Below the pieces are notes generated by a model. It had not been told where the DNA came from. It did no database searches and saw only the letters and a list, made by a program, of their open reading frames with translations. From Thalassobacillus devorans (GTDB lineage Bacteria; Bacillota; Bacilli; Bacillales; Halobacillaceae): 64,000 bases of DNA. Where the stretch lies: assembly GCF_900176565.1 (NCBI RefSeq), contig NZ_FXEH01000005.1, forward strand, positions 248,001 through 312,000, in the 5' to 3' direction. The translations under genes were made by a program, and so were the position numbers. This document shows positions 29,341 to 38,318 of this stretch, one piece after another; the stretch's first letter is position 1, and every line of letters begins with the position of its first letter.

Positions 29341-31014
29341 CTAGGCCATCATTGGCTCTGCAGGTTCTACTGCTTCTTTCAATAGCTGGTCTAGTTCTTT
29401 TGTATAAGCATTTCTCTGCGTCTCATTCCAGTTCAGTTCTTTTGCCATATAAGCAATTACCGCATCCTTGTGCTGGTGGACCCAGGCAATGTTAAAGAAT
29501 AAAGCACCGGTCCGGCGAACGAAAAAGTCAACGGGCCGATAGACCAGTTCGTATTCCAGCCCATATTGCAGCATCGCAAATGTGACACGCTCGATACCTG
29601 CAGCCTCTGCTCTCTCTTTTCCTTGTTCATAAAAATCAAAGACAAGACCGACGTTTGATCCATATAAATCTGCCAGTTCTCGTGCCTTTTCCTCGGGAAG
29701 CCCGATCGCTTTTCCCTGGCTCGTTTTCTCCTCCAGAAAGCTGTCAAATCCTTTTGCTCCGCCAACGTTTCCGCCTGATATTGGCATATACTTTGTCTCT
29801 GAATCAGAATAACGGATTCCTTCTTCTTCCGTAAACATGTCACGAACAATATCGATAACTGTTTCCGCCATTTTGCGATAGCCGGTCAGTTTTCCACCAG
29901 CCATGGAAATAAGTCCGGAATCGGAAATGAATATTTCATCTTTTCGGGAAATTTCAGATGGGTCTTTCCCTTCTTCATGAATCAACGGTCGTAAACCTGC
30001 CCAGCTCGATTCGACATCTTCCACGGTGATATCTACCGTCGGGAACATATAATTGATCGAATCGATTAAATACGTACGATCTTCTTCCGTCATGGTTGGA
30101 TGTGCAATATCCCCTTCATAAGTTGTATCGGTGGTACCGACGTAGGTTTTTCCATCACGGGGAATCGCGAAAACCATTCGTCCGTCTGGAGTATCAAAAT
30201 AGATTGCTTGCCTTAAAGGGAAACGTTCTCCATCAAAAACCAAGTGGACACCTTTCGTCAAATGAAGTGTTTTCCCCTTTTTGGAACCGTCAATTTCCCG
30301 CAGCTGATCCACCCATGGACCTCCTGCATTGATTATTTTCTTCGCTCGAATGGTGTAACGCTTCCCGTCGGTTTGATCTTCTACTACAGCCCCGGTAATT
30401 TTAGCTTCATCGTCGTAGTTGAAATCAACTACTTTAGCATAGTTGGCTGCCAGGGCGCCATGCTCTACTGATTTTTTCATTACTTCCAATGTCAAGCGTG
30501 CATCATCCGTTTTATATTCCACATAAAAACCTGCGCCCCTCAAATTATCACGTTTAATCAAAGGCTCCCGTTCTATCGCTTCTTCTGCTGAAAACATGGT
30601 TCTCCGTTCTGATTTTTTCACACCGGCAAGGTAATCATAGACACGCAGGCCAAGGTTGGTGGAAAGAGGTCCGAATGTTCCCCCTTTGTGGAAGGGCAGC
30701 ATCATCCATTCAGGCGTAGTTACATGCGGACCATTTTGATAGACAATTTCTCTTTCTTTCCCTACTTCTGCCACCATTTTCACTTCGAATTGTTTTAAAT
30801 ATCGCAAACCACCGTGGACCAGCTTCGTCGATCTGCTGGAGGTTCCTGCTGCAAAATCCTGCATTTCTACAACTGCTGTTTTCATCCCACGCGATGCGGC
30901 ATCCAGGGCTATACCCGCTCCTGTAATACCTCCCCCTATGATCAAAACATCCAATGTCTCTTCGGTCATGCTTTTCAATGTTTCCTGACGTTCATAACTT
31001 GAAAATTGACTCAT
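29341..31014 (-). CDS. glpD: Glycerol-3-phosphate dehydrogenase (FAD, respiratory)
   Basis: 557-residue membrane-associated flavoenzyme oxidising glycerol 3-phosphate to dihydroxyacetone phosphate and feeding the quinone pool. FAD site LIIGGGITGAGIALDAASRG, then SRSTKLVHGGLRYL, and MAGGKLTGYRKMAE late in the FAD domain; the C-terminal DAO cap follows. Ribosome site AAGGAGAGG. The leader carries a terminator of the kind read through with GlpP, whose gene lies upstream. The usual partners glpF and glpK are not between glpP and glpD here. Confidence 0.97.
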   Translation of the reverse strand: MSQFSSYERQETLKSMTEETLDVLIIGGGITGAGIALDAASRGMKTAVVEMQDFAAGTSSRSTKLVHGGLRYLKQFEVKMVAEVGKEREIVYQNGPHVTTPEWMMLPFHKGGTFGPLSTNLGLRVYDYLAGVKKSERRTMFSAEEAIEREPLIKRDNLRGAGFYVEYKTDDARLTLEVMKKSVEHGALAANYAKVVDFNYDDEAKITGAVVEDQTDGKRYTIRAKKIINAGGPWVDQLREIDGSKKGKTLHLTKGVHLVFDGERFPLRQAIYFDTPDGRMVFAIPRDGKTYVGTTDTTYEGDIAHPTMTEEDRTYLIDSINYMFPTVDITVEDVESSWAGLRPLIHEEGKDPSEISRKDEIFISDSGLISMAGGKLTGYRKMAETVIDIVRDMFTEEEGIRYSDSETKYMPISGGNVGGAKGFDSFLEEKTSQGKAIGLPEEKARELADLYGSNVGLVFDFYEQGKERAEAAGIERVTFAMLQYGLEYELVYRPVDFFVRRTGALFFNIAWVHQHKDAVIAYMAKELNWNETQRNAYTKELDQLLKEAVEPAEPMMA

Positions 31015-31119
31015 GATTAAACCTCTCCTTGTGTCTATACTTATGATGCGGTTGAATTCACCCTATATTTCCTTTCCCCATAAACGCTTATTTCATGTAT
31101 GGCAAAAGAGCAGGTTAAC

Positions 31120-31176
31120 GAAAAAAAGAGACCACGAACATGCTTTATAGCCGTATCTATAAAGCAGCGTGGTCTC
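31120..31176 (-). promoter_or_regulatory. Leader terminator of glpD, probable GlpP antitermination target
   Basis: On the minus strand GAGACCACG and TGCTTTATA pair with TATAAAGCA and CGTGGTCTC, followed by seven T, between the promoter and glpD. In B. subtilis GlpP bound to glycerol 3-phosphate lets transcription pass such a glpD leader terminator. The arrangement here is the same, so this is read as the control switch rather than an ordinary terminator. Confidence 0.82.
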
Positions 31177-31212
31177 TCCGTTTCTCCAACCGAATCTTAT
31201 TAACTTACTTTT

Positions 31213-31241
31213 ATTATAGCAGTAGCTGTTTCATTATACAA
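31213..31241 (-). promoter_or_regulatory. Promoter of glpD
   Basis: On the minus strand TTGTAT, 17-nt spacer, TATAAT, with TGC directly before the -10 (extended -10). It lies 36 nt outside the edge of repeat copy B, so the repeat did not remove it. Confidence 0.72.
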
Positions 31242-31276
31242 TCAAGATCTACAAAACAGACGCACATTCAACTATC

Positions 31277-31760
31277 AGGCCAAAAAGTCGAAGACTTGAT
31301 TTCGAGATGATTGTGGGGAGTTTAGGGGCGTTGGGGAAGGATTCGCTTTCCGCGGGGAAGACGGCAAGCCTCCTCGAGCTAAAGCTCTGCGGGGTCTTGC
31401 CAGTCTATCCTTTCCCGCAGGAGTCTCACCCTTCCCCCACGCCCCTTGCCATATAAGATACTCGAAATCGCGTGTGGAAAGTCCAGCCCTATTTTGTGAT
31501 GAGAATCCTATTACAATGGTAAATTGACCGTATATTCTGCTCCAAAAGCACTCTATTTCTGATGGATGTTTCGAGAAACTAACGAACGTATGGTGGCTGG
31601 GAAAACGGTGAGACTCCTGTGGGATGAACATGAGCGGTGAGATCCCGCAAGGCGTCGCCTGAGGAAGCTCACCACATGCCCACGGAAAGCGATCCGTTTT
31701 CCTAGTCACCATAATTACTACCTAACGTCTCGAAACTGAGTCTTCCATTAAAGGGAGCTT
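31277..31760. repeat. Composite interspersed repeat, copy B (full, two units)
   Basis: 484 bp between AGGCCAAAAAGTCGAAGACT and GGGAGCTT. The ends form inverted repeats: GAAGACTTGATTTCGAGA on the left, GAAGACTCAGTTTCGAGA as the complement of the right end (15 of 18 identical). Inside are two units of about 105 bp in opposite orientation. Each reads GTGAGACTCCTG(T/C)GGGA at one end, GA(T/C)CCCGCA in the middle and ACGGAAAGCGATCC or GCGGAAAGCGAATCC at the other, and each is flanked by its own TTTCGAG/CTCGAAA inverted pair. Lies between glpP and glpD. Long open frames in it are artefacts. Confidence 0.9.
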
Positions 31761-31786
31761 ATCTGTAACAAGAAAAAAGCAGCGAT

Positions 31787-32329
31787 TTAGAAATTCCATA
31801 AATCGCTGCGTGATGTTGAAATAGCAGCGGCACCGGCTTCAATCGCCTGGTCAACTTCCTGCTGATTGCGGATAAGACCGCCTGCTATGATAGGGATCCC
31901 CAGGGTTTCTTTGATAAATGCTATTTGCCCTGGTAAGATTCCGGGGAGCAGCTCGACATAATCCGGCTTCGTTTTCTGGATCAGTTTCAGGTTATGATCT
32001 ATCGCATGACTATCAATCAAAAACATGCGCTGTATGGCTGTCATACGATACCTTTTACCCTGTTGAATCACGCTGGCTCTTGTAGAAATGACACCATCCG
32101 GCTTGATATCCTGACCGAGGAATTCCATGCCATAATCGTCCGTCTTTAAACCTTGAATTAAATCCGTGTGGACGAACACACGCTTCCCTGCCTTTTGGCC
32201 GTATCGAACCAAATGCTTCAACTGGGAAACTCTCGTATCCAATAAAACGATATAATCACTGTCGCTCTCCAGCAGCTTTTCAAAATCCTTCATCTTTTTC
32301 ACCGCAGGGAGAATTTTCTGTTCAATCAT
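31787..32329 (-). CDS. glpP: Glycerol-3-phosphate-responsive antiterminator GlpP
   Basis: 180-residue TIM-barrel-like RNA-binding regulator. Recognised by KILPAVKKMKDFEKLLES, VFVHTDLIQGLKTD, DGVISTRASVIQQGK, RMFLIDSHAI, PDYVELLPGI and PIIAGGLIRNQQEVDQAI. With glycerol 3-phosphate bound, GlpP stabilises and antiterminates glp messages, here most obviously the glpD leader. Its start overlaps the acetyltransferase gene stop by 4 nt, so it is carried at the end of the hprK-lgt-yvoD-ppaX-yvoF string, a link I would treat as unusual. Confidence 0.95.
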   Translation of the reverse strand: MIEQKILPAVKKMKDFEKLLESDSDYIVLLDTRVSQLKHLVRYGQKAGKRVFVHTDLIQGLKTDDYGMEFLGQDIKPDGVISTRASVIQQGKRYRMTAIQRMFLIDSHAIDHNLKLIQKTKPDYVELLPGILPGQIAFIKETLGIPIIAGGLIRNQQEVDQAIEAGAAAISTSRSDLWNF

Positions 32330-32871
32330 ATCTCCGGCCTGCCTTCCGTTGCAAAGAATTCATCCCGGTCCATCCGTTCCTGCAACTCCTCTTTCGTATA
32401 GATGATCCGCATTGGATTACCCCCGACGAAGCATCCCGCGGGCACATCTTTATGAACCAGGGTGCCTGCAGAAACAATGGCGCCGTCACCGATTTCCACT
32501 CCTGGGAGAATGGTTGAGTTTGCGCCGATCATGACTTCATTCCCGATTCTGACGTCCCCAAGCCGGTACTCTTTAATTAAATATTCATGAGCAAGTATCG
32601 TAGTATTATATCCAATCACGCTATTTTCGCCGACAAAAATCTTTTCCGGGAACATGACATCGAGCATCACCATCAGAGCAAAAGCTGTCTGATTCCCTAC
32701 CTCCATACGGAGAAATTTTCGGTATAACCAATTTTTCATCCCTAGAAATGGGGTGTATCTGGCAGCCTGGATGACAAGGAAATTCTTGACTACTTTCCAA
32801 AAGGGAACTGTTTTATAGATATGCCATAATGAATTGCCATGATCAACACGATACCTCTCTGTCTTACGCAT
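32326..32871 (-). CDS. yvoF: Hexapeptide-repeat acyltransferase (YvoF-like)
   Basis: 181 residues. The C-terminal half shows left-handed beta-helix hexapeptide repeats (VGENSVIGYNTTILAHEY, VRIGNEVMIGANSTILPGVEIGDGAIVSAGTLVHKDVPAG), placing it among O-acetyltransferases of the maltose/galactoside type. N-terminal basic segment (SLWHIYKTVPFWKVVKNFLV) may touch the membrane. Acceptor unknown. In B. subtilis yvoF follows ppaX, as here, with only 6 nt between the genes. Confidence 0.9.
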   Translation of the reverse strand: MRKTERYRVDHGNSLWHIYKTVPFWKVVKNFLVIQAARYTPFLGMKNWLYRKFLRMEVGNQTAFALMVMLDVMFPEKIFVGENSVIGYNTTILAHEYLIKEYRLGDVRIGNEVMIGANSTILPGVEIGDGAIVSAGTLVHKDVPAGCFVGGNPMRIIYTKEELQERMDRDEFFATEGRPEI

Positions 32872-32877
32872 GGGTGT

Positions 32878-33516
32878 TCATCCCCCTATGATATCTAATA
32901 TCTCCCTCATCTCGGTCAACATAAAATCAGGTTCCAGTGCTTCCAAAACTTCCTTCCCCTTGATTGTCCAGGCAACGCCCGCTGTTTTTGTCCCGGCATT
33001 CTTGCCGGCTAATATATCATGGGTATTATCCCCAACCATCAGCGTCTCGGAAGCATGGGAGTCCAGTTGCTCAAGCGCCTTATTTATCGGTTCAGGATCT
33101 GGTTTCGCATTGGTCACATCATCCAGGGTGACAACAACCGGAAAAGATTCTTTTAATCCAGTTAATTTCAGTCCCATCTCAACGGTTTGACGCATCTTCG
33201 TGGTAACAATTCCCAGTTTATAACCTTTTTCTTTTAACGTTTCGATAGTTTCAACTACTGTTGGATAAGCTTCCACTAACTCATCATGATGCTTCATATT
33301 ATGCTCACGGTAAACATCAATCAGTTCTTCTACCCTGTCTTTATCTACCTTCGCGAGGCTTTCCCTAAGTGGTGGCCCGATAAAGCTCATGATTTCTTCA
33401 CGGGAGTACAACCTGTCCCCGTATTGATCCGTAGTGTGTGTAAAAGACGAGATAATCAATTCATTTGTATCTATTAATGTACCATCTAAATCAAAGAGTA
33501 TTGTATTTATGCTCAT
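32878..33516 (-). CDS. ppaX: Pyrophosphatase PpaX (HAD family)
   Basis: 212-residue HAD hydrolase that removes the pyrophosphate released by HprK/P when it dephosphorylates HPr-Ser-P. Nucleophile region [15 protein letters not shown], Thr motif GIVTTK, Lys in NAKPDPEP and acidic motif MVGDNTHDI are intact. Encoded with hprK in the same string, which supports PpaX over a phosphoglycolate phosphatase. Its start overlaps the yvoD end by 26 nt. Confidence 0.94.
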   Translation of the reverse strand: MSINTILFDLDGTLIDTNELIISSFTHTTDQYGDRLYSREEIMSFIGPPLRESLAKVDKDRVEELIDVYREHNMKHHDELVEAYPTVVETIETLKEKGYKLGIVTTKMRQTVEMGLKLTGLKESFPVVVTLDDVTNAKPDPEPINKALEQLDSHASETLMVGDNTHDILAGKNAGTKTAGVAWTIKGKEVLEALEPDFMLTEMREILDIIGG

Positions 33517-34447
33517 GGATGTGTTCCTCTCTATTCTTTTCTAGCCTATTCCAAATAAAACCGATAGCCGCGGTTAATAAAATAGCGGTAATAAGCCGGA
33601 ATGCCAGTAGCGGCCATACCGGGATACCGAGCGGAATAAATATCAATGTATCCTCTACAACGGCGTGGCAGGAAACCAGGAATATCATTGCCAGGTACAT
33701 ATCTTTCCTGGAAACTCCATCTTCCTTTACTGCCTGGATCATCATGCCGGCTCCATAAGCCAGGCCGATCGTCAAACCAGCAACCAAGGTCATAGAAGTA
33801 TTTCGATTCATCCCTAAAAACTTCGTCGCTGGTGCTACCCAGCCTGAGAATATGTCCAGCCAGCCTTTTTCCCTTAAATATTGCATGAATACCATCAACG
33901 GAATGACAATCAACGCCAATTGCAGTATGCCCATTGCCGCTGTCTGAAGGCCTTGCAGCATTATTTCTCCCCAGCCATCAGGTGCAGCTTCCTGTTTGGG
34001 TGCAAGTCCGTAAACAGCCATCTCATTGCCACCCTTCCACACCAGGTTGATGACTGCTGCAGAAATGACAGCCAGACTAAGCCGGAAACCGATGACGAAC
34101 CACCAGCTGACACCTACTCTTGAAGCAACGGTGGATTCAATCAGCAGATTGTGAGAAAACGATAGCATAACAGCCAGAATAAATACTTCTTTTACGGTAA
34201 AATCAAAGGAAAGGATGGCTGCGATGCCAGCATATAAATTCAAAAAGTTACCTAATACCAGGGGAACCGCTGCTTCTCCAGACAACCCCAGCCATGCCAT
34301 GAACGGAGCAATTTTCTCCATAGCCCATGGCAAAACCGGTGTGAATCGGAGGATGGTGACAATCAACGTAACCGGAAAAATGACTTTCCCTAATGTCCAT
34401 GTCACGGATAAGCCCTGTTTTAAACCTCTCATGATGATCCCTGTCAC
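33491..34447 (-). CDS. yvoD: Nucleoside-recognition (gate) domain membrane protein YvoD
   Basis: 318 residues with about eight hydrophobic segments and two gate-like halves (residues roughly 10-130 and 150-300), including [16 protein letters not shown] and [17 protein letters not shown]. Function not known; the family resembles spore maturation SpmA/SpmB membrane proteins. GTG start at complement 34445-34447 with GGGGGAGG upstream; an ATG five codons later is possible. Sits between lgt and ppaX exactly as in B. subtilis. Confidence 0.9.
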   Translation of the reverse strand: MTGIIMRGLKQGLSVTWTLGKVIFPVTLIVTILRFTPVLPWAMEKIAPFMAWLGLSGEAAVPLVLGNFLNLYAGIAAILSFDFTVKEVFILAVMLSFSHNLLIESTVASRVGVSWWFVIGFRLSLAVISAAVINLVWKGGNEMAVYGLAPKQEAAPDGWGEIMLQGLQTAAMGILQLALIVIPLMVFMQYLREKGWLDIFSGWVAPATKFLGMNRNTSMTLVAGLTIGLAYGAGMMIQAVKEDGVSRKDMYLAMIFLVSCHAVVEDTLIFIPLGIPVWPLLAFRLITAILLTAAIGFIWNRLEKNREEHIHEHKYNTL

Positions 34448-34464
34448 TAGTCCTCCCCCTTATC

Positions 34465-35292
34465 TCAAGCTTTCTTTCCATTGTAATGCTTGTCCGCCAT
34501 TTTCGATTTGCGGCGATAAATGATAGCTGCGATACTCGCAACTACTAATACAATTGAAATCGCCTGTGCTGTACGGATATCTCCTACTAAGTACAAGCTA
34601 TCAGTCCGCAGCCCTTCAACGAAAAAGCGGCCGATTGAATACCAGATGACATAACTTAAGAATACCTCGCCACGCAATGGATTATAGCGTCGCAGGACTA
34701 AAAGTAATACGAAACCGATAATATTCCAGACCGATTCGTACAAAAATGTCGGATGATACATCGTTCCACCGATACACATCTGATTGGTGATGAATTCAGG
34801 TAAGAACTGCATAAAGTTGTTATAAAAACTTTCTGATACAGGGCCGCCATGGGCTTCCTGGTTCATGAAATTACCCCAGCGTCCAATCGCCTGACCTAGA
34901 AGAATACTTGGTGCAGCAATATCAAGCAGCATCCAGACCGATACTTTTTTCACACGGGCATAAATGATAGCAGTAATTACCGAACCAATCAACGCCCCAT
35001 GAATTGCTATACCACCTTCCCATATAGCGAATATATCCAATAGAGAACCGCCGGCATAACGTTCCCATTCAAATATGACGTAATAAATCCTGGCAGATAT
35101 AATAGCAACCGGGATAGCAATGACGACTGCATCGATCATCAAATCTTTTTTTAATCCCAGCCGCTCCGTTTCACGGACAGCAAGCCAGAGACCCAAATAA
35201 GCACCAGCAGCAATGATAACACCATACCAGTAAATCGATAATGGGCCTAACTGTAAAAACACCCGGTCAAGGGCTTCAGCACTACACGACAC
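34465..35292 (-). CDS. lgt: Prolipoprotein diacylglyceryl transferase
   Basis: 275-residue polytopic membrane enzyme that adds diacylglycerol to the lipobox Cys of preprolipoproteins, which here would include AppA, NirK, NosL and the Asp-box lipoprotein. [13 protein letters not shown] with the essential His98 and [18 protein letters not shown] with Arg138 are the Lgt signatures. GTG start after AAGGAGG. Lies 12 nt after hprK. Confidence 0.96.
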   Translation of the reverse strand: MSCSAEALDRVFLQLGPLSIYWYGVIIAAGAYLGLWLAVRETERLGLKKDLMIDAVVIAIPVAIISARIYYVIFEWERYAGGSLLDIFAIWEGGIAIHGALIGSVITAIIYARVKKVSVWMLLDIAAPSILLGQAIGRWGNFMNQEAHGGPVSESFYNNFMQFLPEFITNQMCIGGTMYHPTFLYESVWNIIGFVLLLVLRRYNPLRGEVFLSYVIWYSIGRFFVEGLRTDSLYLVGDIRTAQAISIVLVVASIAAIIYRRKSKMADKHYNGKKA

Positions 35293-35304
35293 ACAAACTC
35301 CTCC

Positions 35305-36240
35305 TTACTCTTCCATATGCTTTTCACGATCGATGACATTCGTCAATCGCTGTGAAAATTCCTCTGCCGCGTTGACTCCCATACGCTTTAAGCGGAAGTT
35401 CATCGCCGCCACTTCAATGATGACAGCCAGGTTTCTTCCAGGACGGACAGGAATCGTTGCTTTTGGTATTTCCACATCCATGATCTTCATCGTATCTTCA
35501 TCCAGGCCCAATCGATCATATTGCTTTTTCGGATCCCATAATTCCAGGTTCATTACCATGGAAATCCGTTTATAATTCCGGACTGCGCCCGCTCCAAACA
35601 AGGTCATTACATTGATAATGCCCAGCCCCCGGATTTCTAACAAATGTTCGATCAAAGGCGGACTATTCCCGATCAATGTATCAAAGTCTTCCTGGCGAAT
35701 TTCCACACTATCATCGGCTACAAGACGATGGCCGCGTTTCACCAGTTCCAGTGCTGTTTCACTTTTACCTACACCACTTTGGCCGGTGATTAAAACTCCG
35801 ATACCATAAATATCGACCAATACCCCGTGAATCGCAGTAAACGGTGCAAACTTTGTCTCCAGAAAATTGGTCAACCGGCTGATGACCCGAGTCGTTTTAT
35901 AAGGAGAACGCATTAACGGCACTCCAGCTTCCCTGGCGGAATCAATCAATTCTGGTGGAATATCCATACCTCGGGTAATGACGATACCAGGGGTGACATC
36001 TGTACATAGTTTTTCCGTTCGGTCTTTACGCTCTTCCGTATTCAATTCATTGAAATAAGATAATTCCGTTTTTCCTAATAACTGCAGCCGTTCTTTCGGG
36101 TAGAACTTAAAGTAACCGGTCATCTCTACCCCTGGCCTGGAAATATCACTCGTATGTATTTCACGATGGACGCCGTCCTCGCCCGTCACCAATTCTAGTT
36201 CGAATCTGTCCAATAAGTCCTGGGTGCGAACTTTCGACAT
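35305..36240 (-). CDS. hprK: HPr kinase/phosphorylase
   Basis: 311-residue bifunctional sensor enzyme that phosphorylates Ser46 of HPr and Crh and reverses it by phosphorolysis. N-terminal domain to about 130, then His138 in [12 protein letters not shown], Walker A GQSGVGKS at 153-160, [10 protein letters not shown] and the family signature [12 protein letters not shown]. Its target Crh is encoded at 16.4 kb and its helper PpaX three genes downstream. First gene of its string, with an extended -10 promoter just upstream. Confidence 0.97.
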   Translation of the reverse strand: MSKVRTQDLLDRFELELVTGEDGVHREIHTSDISRPGVEMTGYFKFYPKERLQLLGKTELSYFNELNTEERKDRTEKLCTDVTPGIVITRGMDIPPELIDSAREAGVPLMRSPYKTTRVISRLTNFLETKFAPFTAIHGVLVDIYGIGVLITGQSGVGKSETALELVKRGHRLVADDSVEIRQEDFDTLIGNSPPLIEHLLEIRGLGIINVMTLFGAGAVRNYKRISMVMNLELWDPKKQYDRLGLDEDTMKIMDVEIPKATIPVRPGRNLAVIIEVAAMNFRLKRMGVNAAEEFSQRLTNVIDREKHMEE

Positions 36241-36280
36241 ATCGTCTCCTCCTCTACTATCATCTCAATTACTGTATCCT

Positions 36281-36289
36281 ATTGTAGCA
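36281..36289 (-). promoter_or_regulatory. Extended -10 of the hprK operon
   Basis: TGCTACAAT on the minus strand, 41 nt before the hprK start; the -35 is poor (TTGTCC lies 20 nt away). Confidence 0.45.
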
Positions 36290-36419
36290 TTTTTTCCAAA
36301 TAACTTGGACAAAAACCGGTTATTTAAGAATGGCGTCATATTTTACCACCCACAACTGTTCATAATCGAATGTTGGAGAGGAATAATGAAAAAAAGACGT
36401 AAAAGGCTGGTGTTACTTT

Positions 36420-36677
36420 ATGGAAATTCAAAACCCGCAGGATTCCATGGATGCAGGGGATATCGTTTATGTCATCTATCGCAACCCACATACACAAAAT
36501 GTAGCAAATATACAGGAAGCAGCTGTAGTCCGTAATCCGGAAGAGCCGGAGCAGCTCGCTCTCTTTTTATACGAAACCTATTATCCGCTCACAGAAGAAA
36601 TAGCTATTTATCGTACCGAAGCTGAAGCGGAACAGGCATACGCTGATCACTTCGGCGGGAGTGAGCTCACGTGGTAA
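36420..36677 (+). CDS. splA: Transcriptional regulator SplA
   Basis: 85-residue protein matching SplA, the small regulator that limits expression of splB in the forespore: MDAGDIVYVIYRNPHTQNVA, YYPLTEEIAIYRTEAEAEQAY. The family is TRAP-like in character. The start is uncertain by a few codons (ATG at 36420, or one about ten codons on), since the ribosome site is weak. Overlaps splB by 7 nt. A sigma-G type promoter would be expected, but I see only a weak candidate around 36346-36376. Confidence 0.9.
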   Translation: MEIQNPQDSMDAGDIVYVIYRNPHTQNVANIQEAAVVRNPEEPEQLALFLYETYYPLTEEIAIYRTEAEAEQAYADHFGGSELTW

Positions 36678-37699
36678 AACCCTTCATTCCACAACTCGTG
36701 TATATTGAGCCAAGGGCGTTGGATTACCCGCTTGGAAGAGAACTTAAGGAAAAGTTCCAAAATATGGGAATAGAAATAAGAGAAACCACCTCCCATAATC
36801 ATGTCAGGAATCTGCCAGGAGACAATCATTTTCAGCAATACCGTGTAGCCAAATCCACTCTTGTCGTAGGAGTAAGAAAAACCTTAAAATTCGACACATC
36901 CAAACCTTCTGCTGAATATGCCATTCCATTAGCTACCGGATGCATGGGCCATTGTCACTACTGTTATCTTCAAACCACCATGGGGAGCAAACCGTATATT
37001 CGAACATACGTCAACATAGAAGAAGTTTTCGAATCTGCAGAAAAGTATATGAAAGAGCGAGCTCCAGAACAAACAAGGTTTGAAGCCTCCTGCACCTCCG
37101 ATATTGTAGGCATAGACCATTTGACTCATTCCTTAAAAAGTGCAATTGAATATTTCGGAGAGTCGGAATATGGAAAGCTCCGTTTTGTAACGAAATTTGC
37201 CCACGTCGATCATTTATTGGATGCCAATCACAACGGCAAGACACGTTTTCGCTTCAGTATGAATGCTGATTATGTCATCAAATATCTGGAACCCGGTACC
37301 TCCAGGCTGGACGACCGGATTGAAGCCGCTGTAAAAGTAGCCAACGCCGGCTATCCTTTGGGGTTTATCATCGCCCCGATTTATTTATATGACGATTGGA
37401 AAGAAGGATACCGTGAATTATTTGAAAAGCTGGAGGCCGAATTGCCCGATTTCGCCAAAAAAGATCTTACGTTTGAATTGATCCAGCACCGCTTCACACA
37501 GCCTGCTAAAAAGACGATTCAAAAAAACTATCCGATGAGCAAACTGGAGATGGATGAAACAAAGCGACAATACAAATGGGGGAAATACGGAATCGGGAAA
37601 TACGTTTATAAAAAAGAACAGCAAGAGGATATGAAAGATACGTTAAAGGGATACATTGAGAGATATATTCCTGAAGGCAAGTTTGAATATTTCACTTAA
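36671..37699 (+). CDS. splB: Spore photoproduct lyase
   Basis: 342-residue radical SAM enzyme that repairs the spore photoproduct (thyminyl dimer) during germination. The iron-sulfur motif is Cys91, Cys95 and Cys98 in CMGHCHYCY; the catalytic H-donor Cys141 in FEASCTSDIVG is at the same number as in B. subtilis. GTG start overlapping splA. Its presence shows that the organism makes endospores. Confidence 0.97.
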   Translation: MVKPFIPQLVYIEPRALDYPLGRELKEKFQNMGIEIRETTSHNHVRNLPGDNHFQQYRVAKSTLVVGVRKTLKFDTSKPSAEYAIPLATGCMGHCHYCYLQTTMGSKPYIRTYVNIEEVFESAEKYMKERAPEQTRFEASCTSDIVGIDHLTHSLKSAIEYFGESEYGKLRFVTKFAHVDHLLDANHNGKTRFRFSMNADYVIKYLEPGTSRLDDRIEAAVKVANAGYPLGFIIAPIYLYDDWKEGYRELFEKLEAELPDFAKKDLTFELIQHRFTQPAKKTIQKNYPMSKLEMDETKRQYKWGKYGIGKYVYKKEQQEDMKDTLKGYIERYIPEGKFEYFT

Positions 37700-37706
37700 A
37701 AAAATA

Positions 37707-37744
37707 AAAATCGAGTATAAACAAGAAGTTATACTCGATTTTTT
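37707..37744 (+). terminator. Terminator after splB
   Basis: 14-bp stem AAAATCGAGTATAA / TTATACTCGATTTT, 8-nt loop, T-run. Also able to act on the minus strand for the yvlD-like gene 16 nt away. Confidence 0.88.
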
Positions 37745-37759
37745 GTCGTATTATGAGGA

Positions 37760-38104
37760 TTATTTTTTAACAAAAGAATTCAAAATCAAGTTGAGGAGGG
37801 ATATGACGATGGCAGCGAGAATTGCCATGAAAAATCCGTCAATTTCGAACATGCTTCCTAATATAGCATCCGTCAGCAATAAGGTGATTGCATTGACCAC
37901 AAATAAGAATAAACCGAGCGTCAATATCGTAATTGGTAATGTAAGGACAACCAAAATCGGGCGCACAATTGCATTCAGAATAGATAAAATAAATGCGGCC
38001 AGCAATGCTCCAGCTACCCCATCGATGTGCACCGCCTGGAACAATGCAGCGACAATGAATAGCGCTAAAGCGTTTAAGATAATATGGAGCAGCCAATTTT
38101 TCAT
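37760..38104 (-). CDS. yvlD: YvlD-type small membrane protein (phage-holin-like family)
   Basis: 114 residues with four hydrophobic helices (starting WLLHIILNALALFIVAALF and LLAAFILSILNAIV). Members of this family (DUF360) accompany PspC-type proteins in envelope-stress operons. It is the last gene of yvlB-yvlC-yvlD and overlaps yvlC by 4 nt. Not a true lysis holin by context. Confidence 0.88.
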   Translation of the reverse strand: MKNWLLHIILNALALFIVAALFQAVHIDGVAGALLAAFILSILNAIVRPILVVLTLPITILTLGLFLFVVNAITLLLTDAILGSMFEIDGFFMAILAAIVISLLNLILNSFVKK

Positions 38105-38298
38105 GAATCCATTCTCCTTTCATTCGGCATAATGAATATGGCCGCAAGGTAGACAAGAATCAAAGGAGAGATAGGAATCGTCAACACGACAAAGATAATA
38201 CGAAGCAATGTAGCATCTATATTAAAATATTCAGCTAAGCCGCCCAGCACCCCGGCAAGCATACGATCTGATTTTGACCTCATTAATTTTCCTTCCAT
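38101..38298 (-). CDS. yvlC: PspC-domain protein (YvlC-like)
   Basis: 65 residues, almost entirely one PspC domain: RSKSDRMLAGVLGGLAEYFN, then a hydrophobic segment (IIFVVLTIPISPLILVYLAAIFIMP). PspC proteins sense membrane damage. Located between the DUF4097 protein gene and yvlD, as in the sigma-W-dependent yvlABCD operon of B. subtilis. Confidence 0.92.
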   Translation of the reverse strand: MEGKLMRSKSDRMLAGVLGGLAEYFNIDATLLRIIFVVLTIPISPLILVYLAAIFIMPNERRMDS

Positions 38299-38318
38299 TC
38301 TCTTCTACCTCCTTTATA

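Noticed and set aside
31275-31712. 145-residue open frame on the minus strand, with a close relative at 39622-39969 (115 residues)
   Set aside because: Both lie inside copies of the composite repeat, have no ribosome site, and their similarity to each other is that of the repeat DNA, not of a conserved protein.
37760-38104. Prophage holin
   Set aside because: The small hydrophobic protein belongs to the YvlD family by context with PspC and DUF4097 genes; no phage genes are near.
37656-38132. 158-residue plus-strand frame after splB
   Set aside because: Crosses the splB terminator and lies antisense to the YvlD and PspC genes; no ribosome site.
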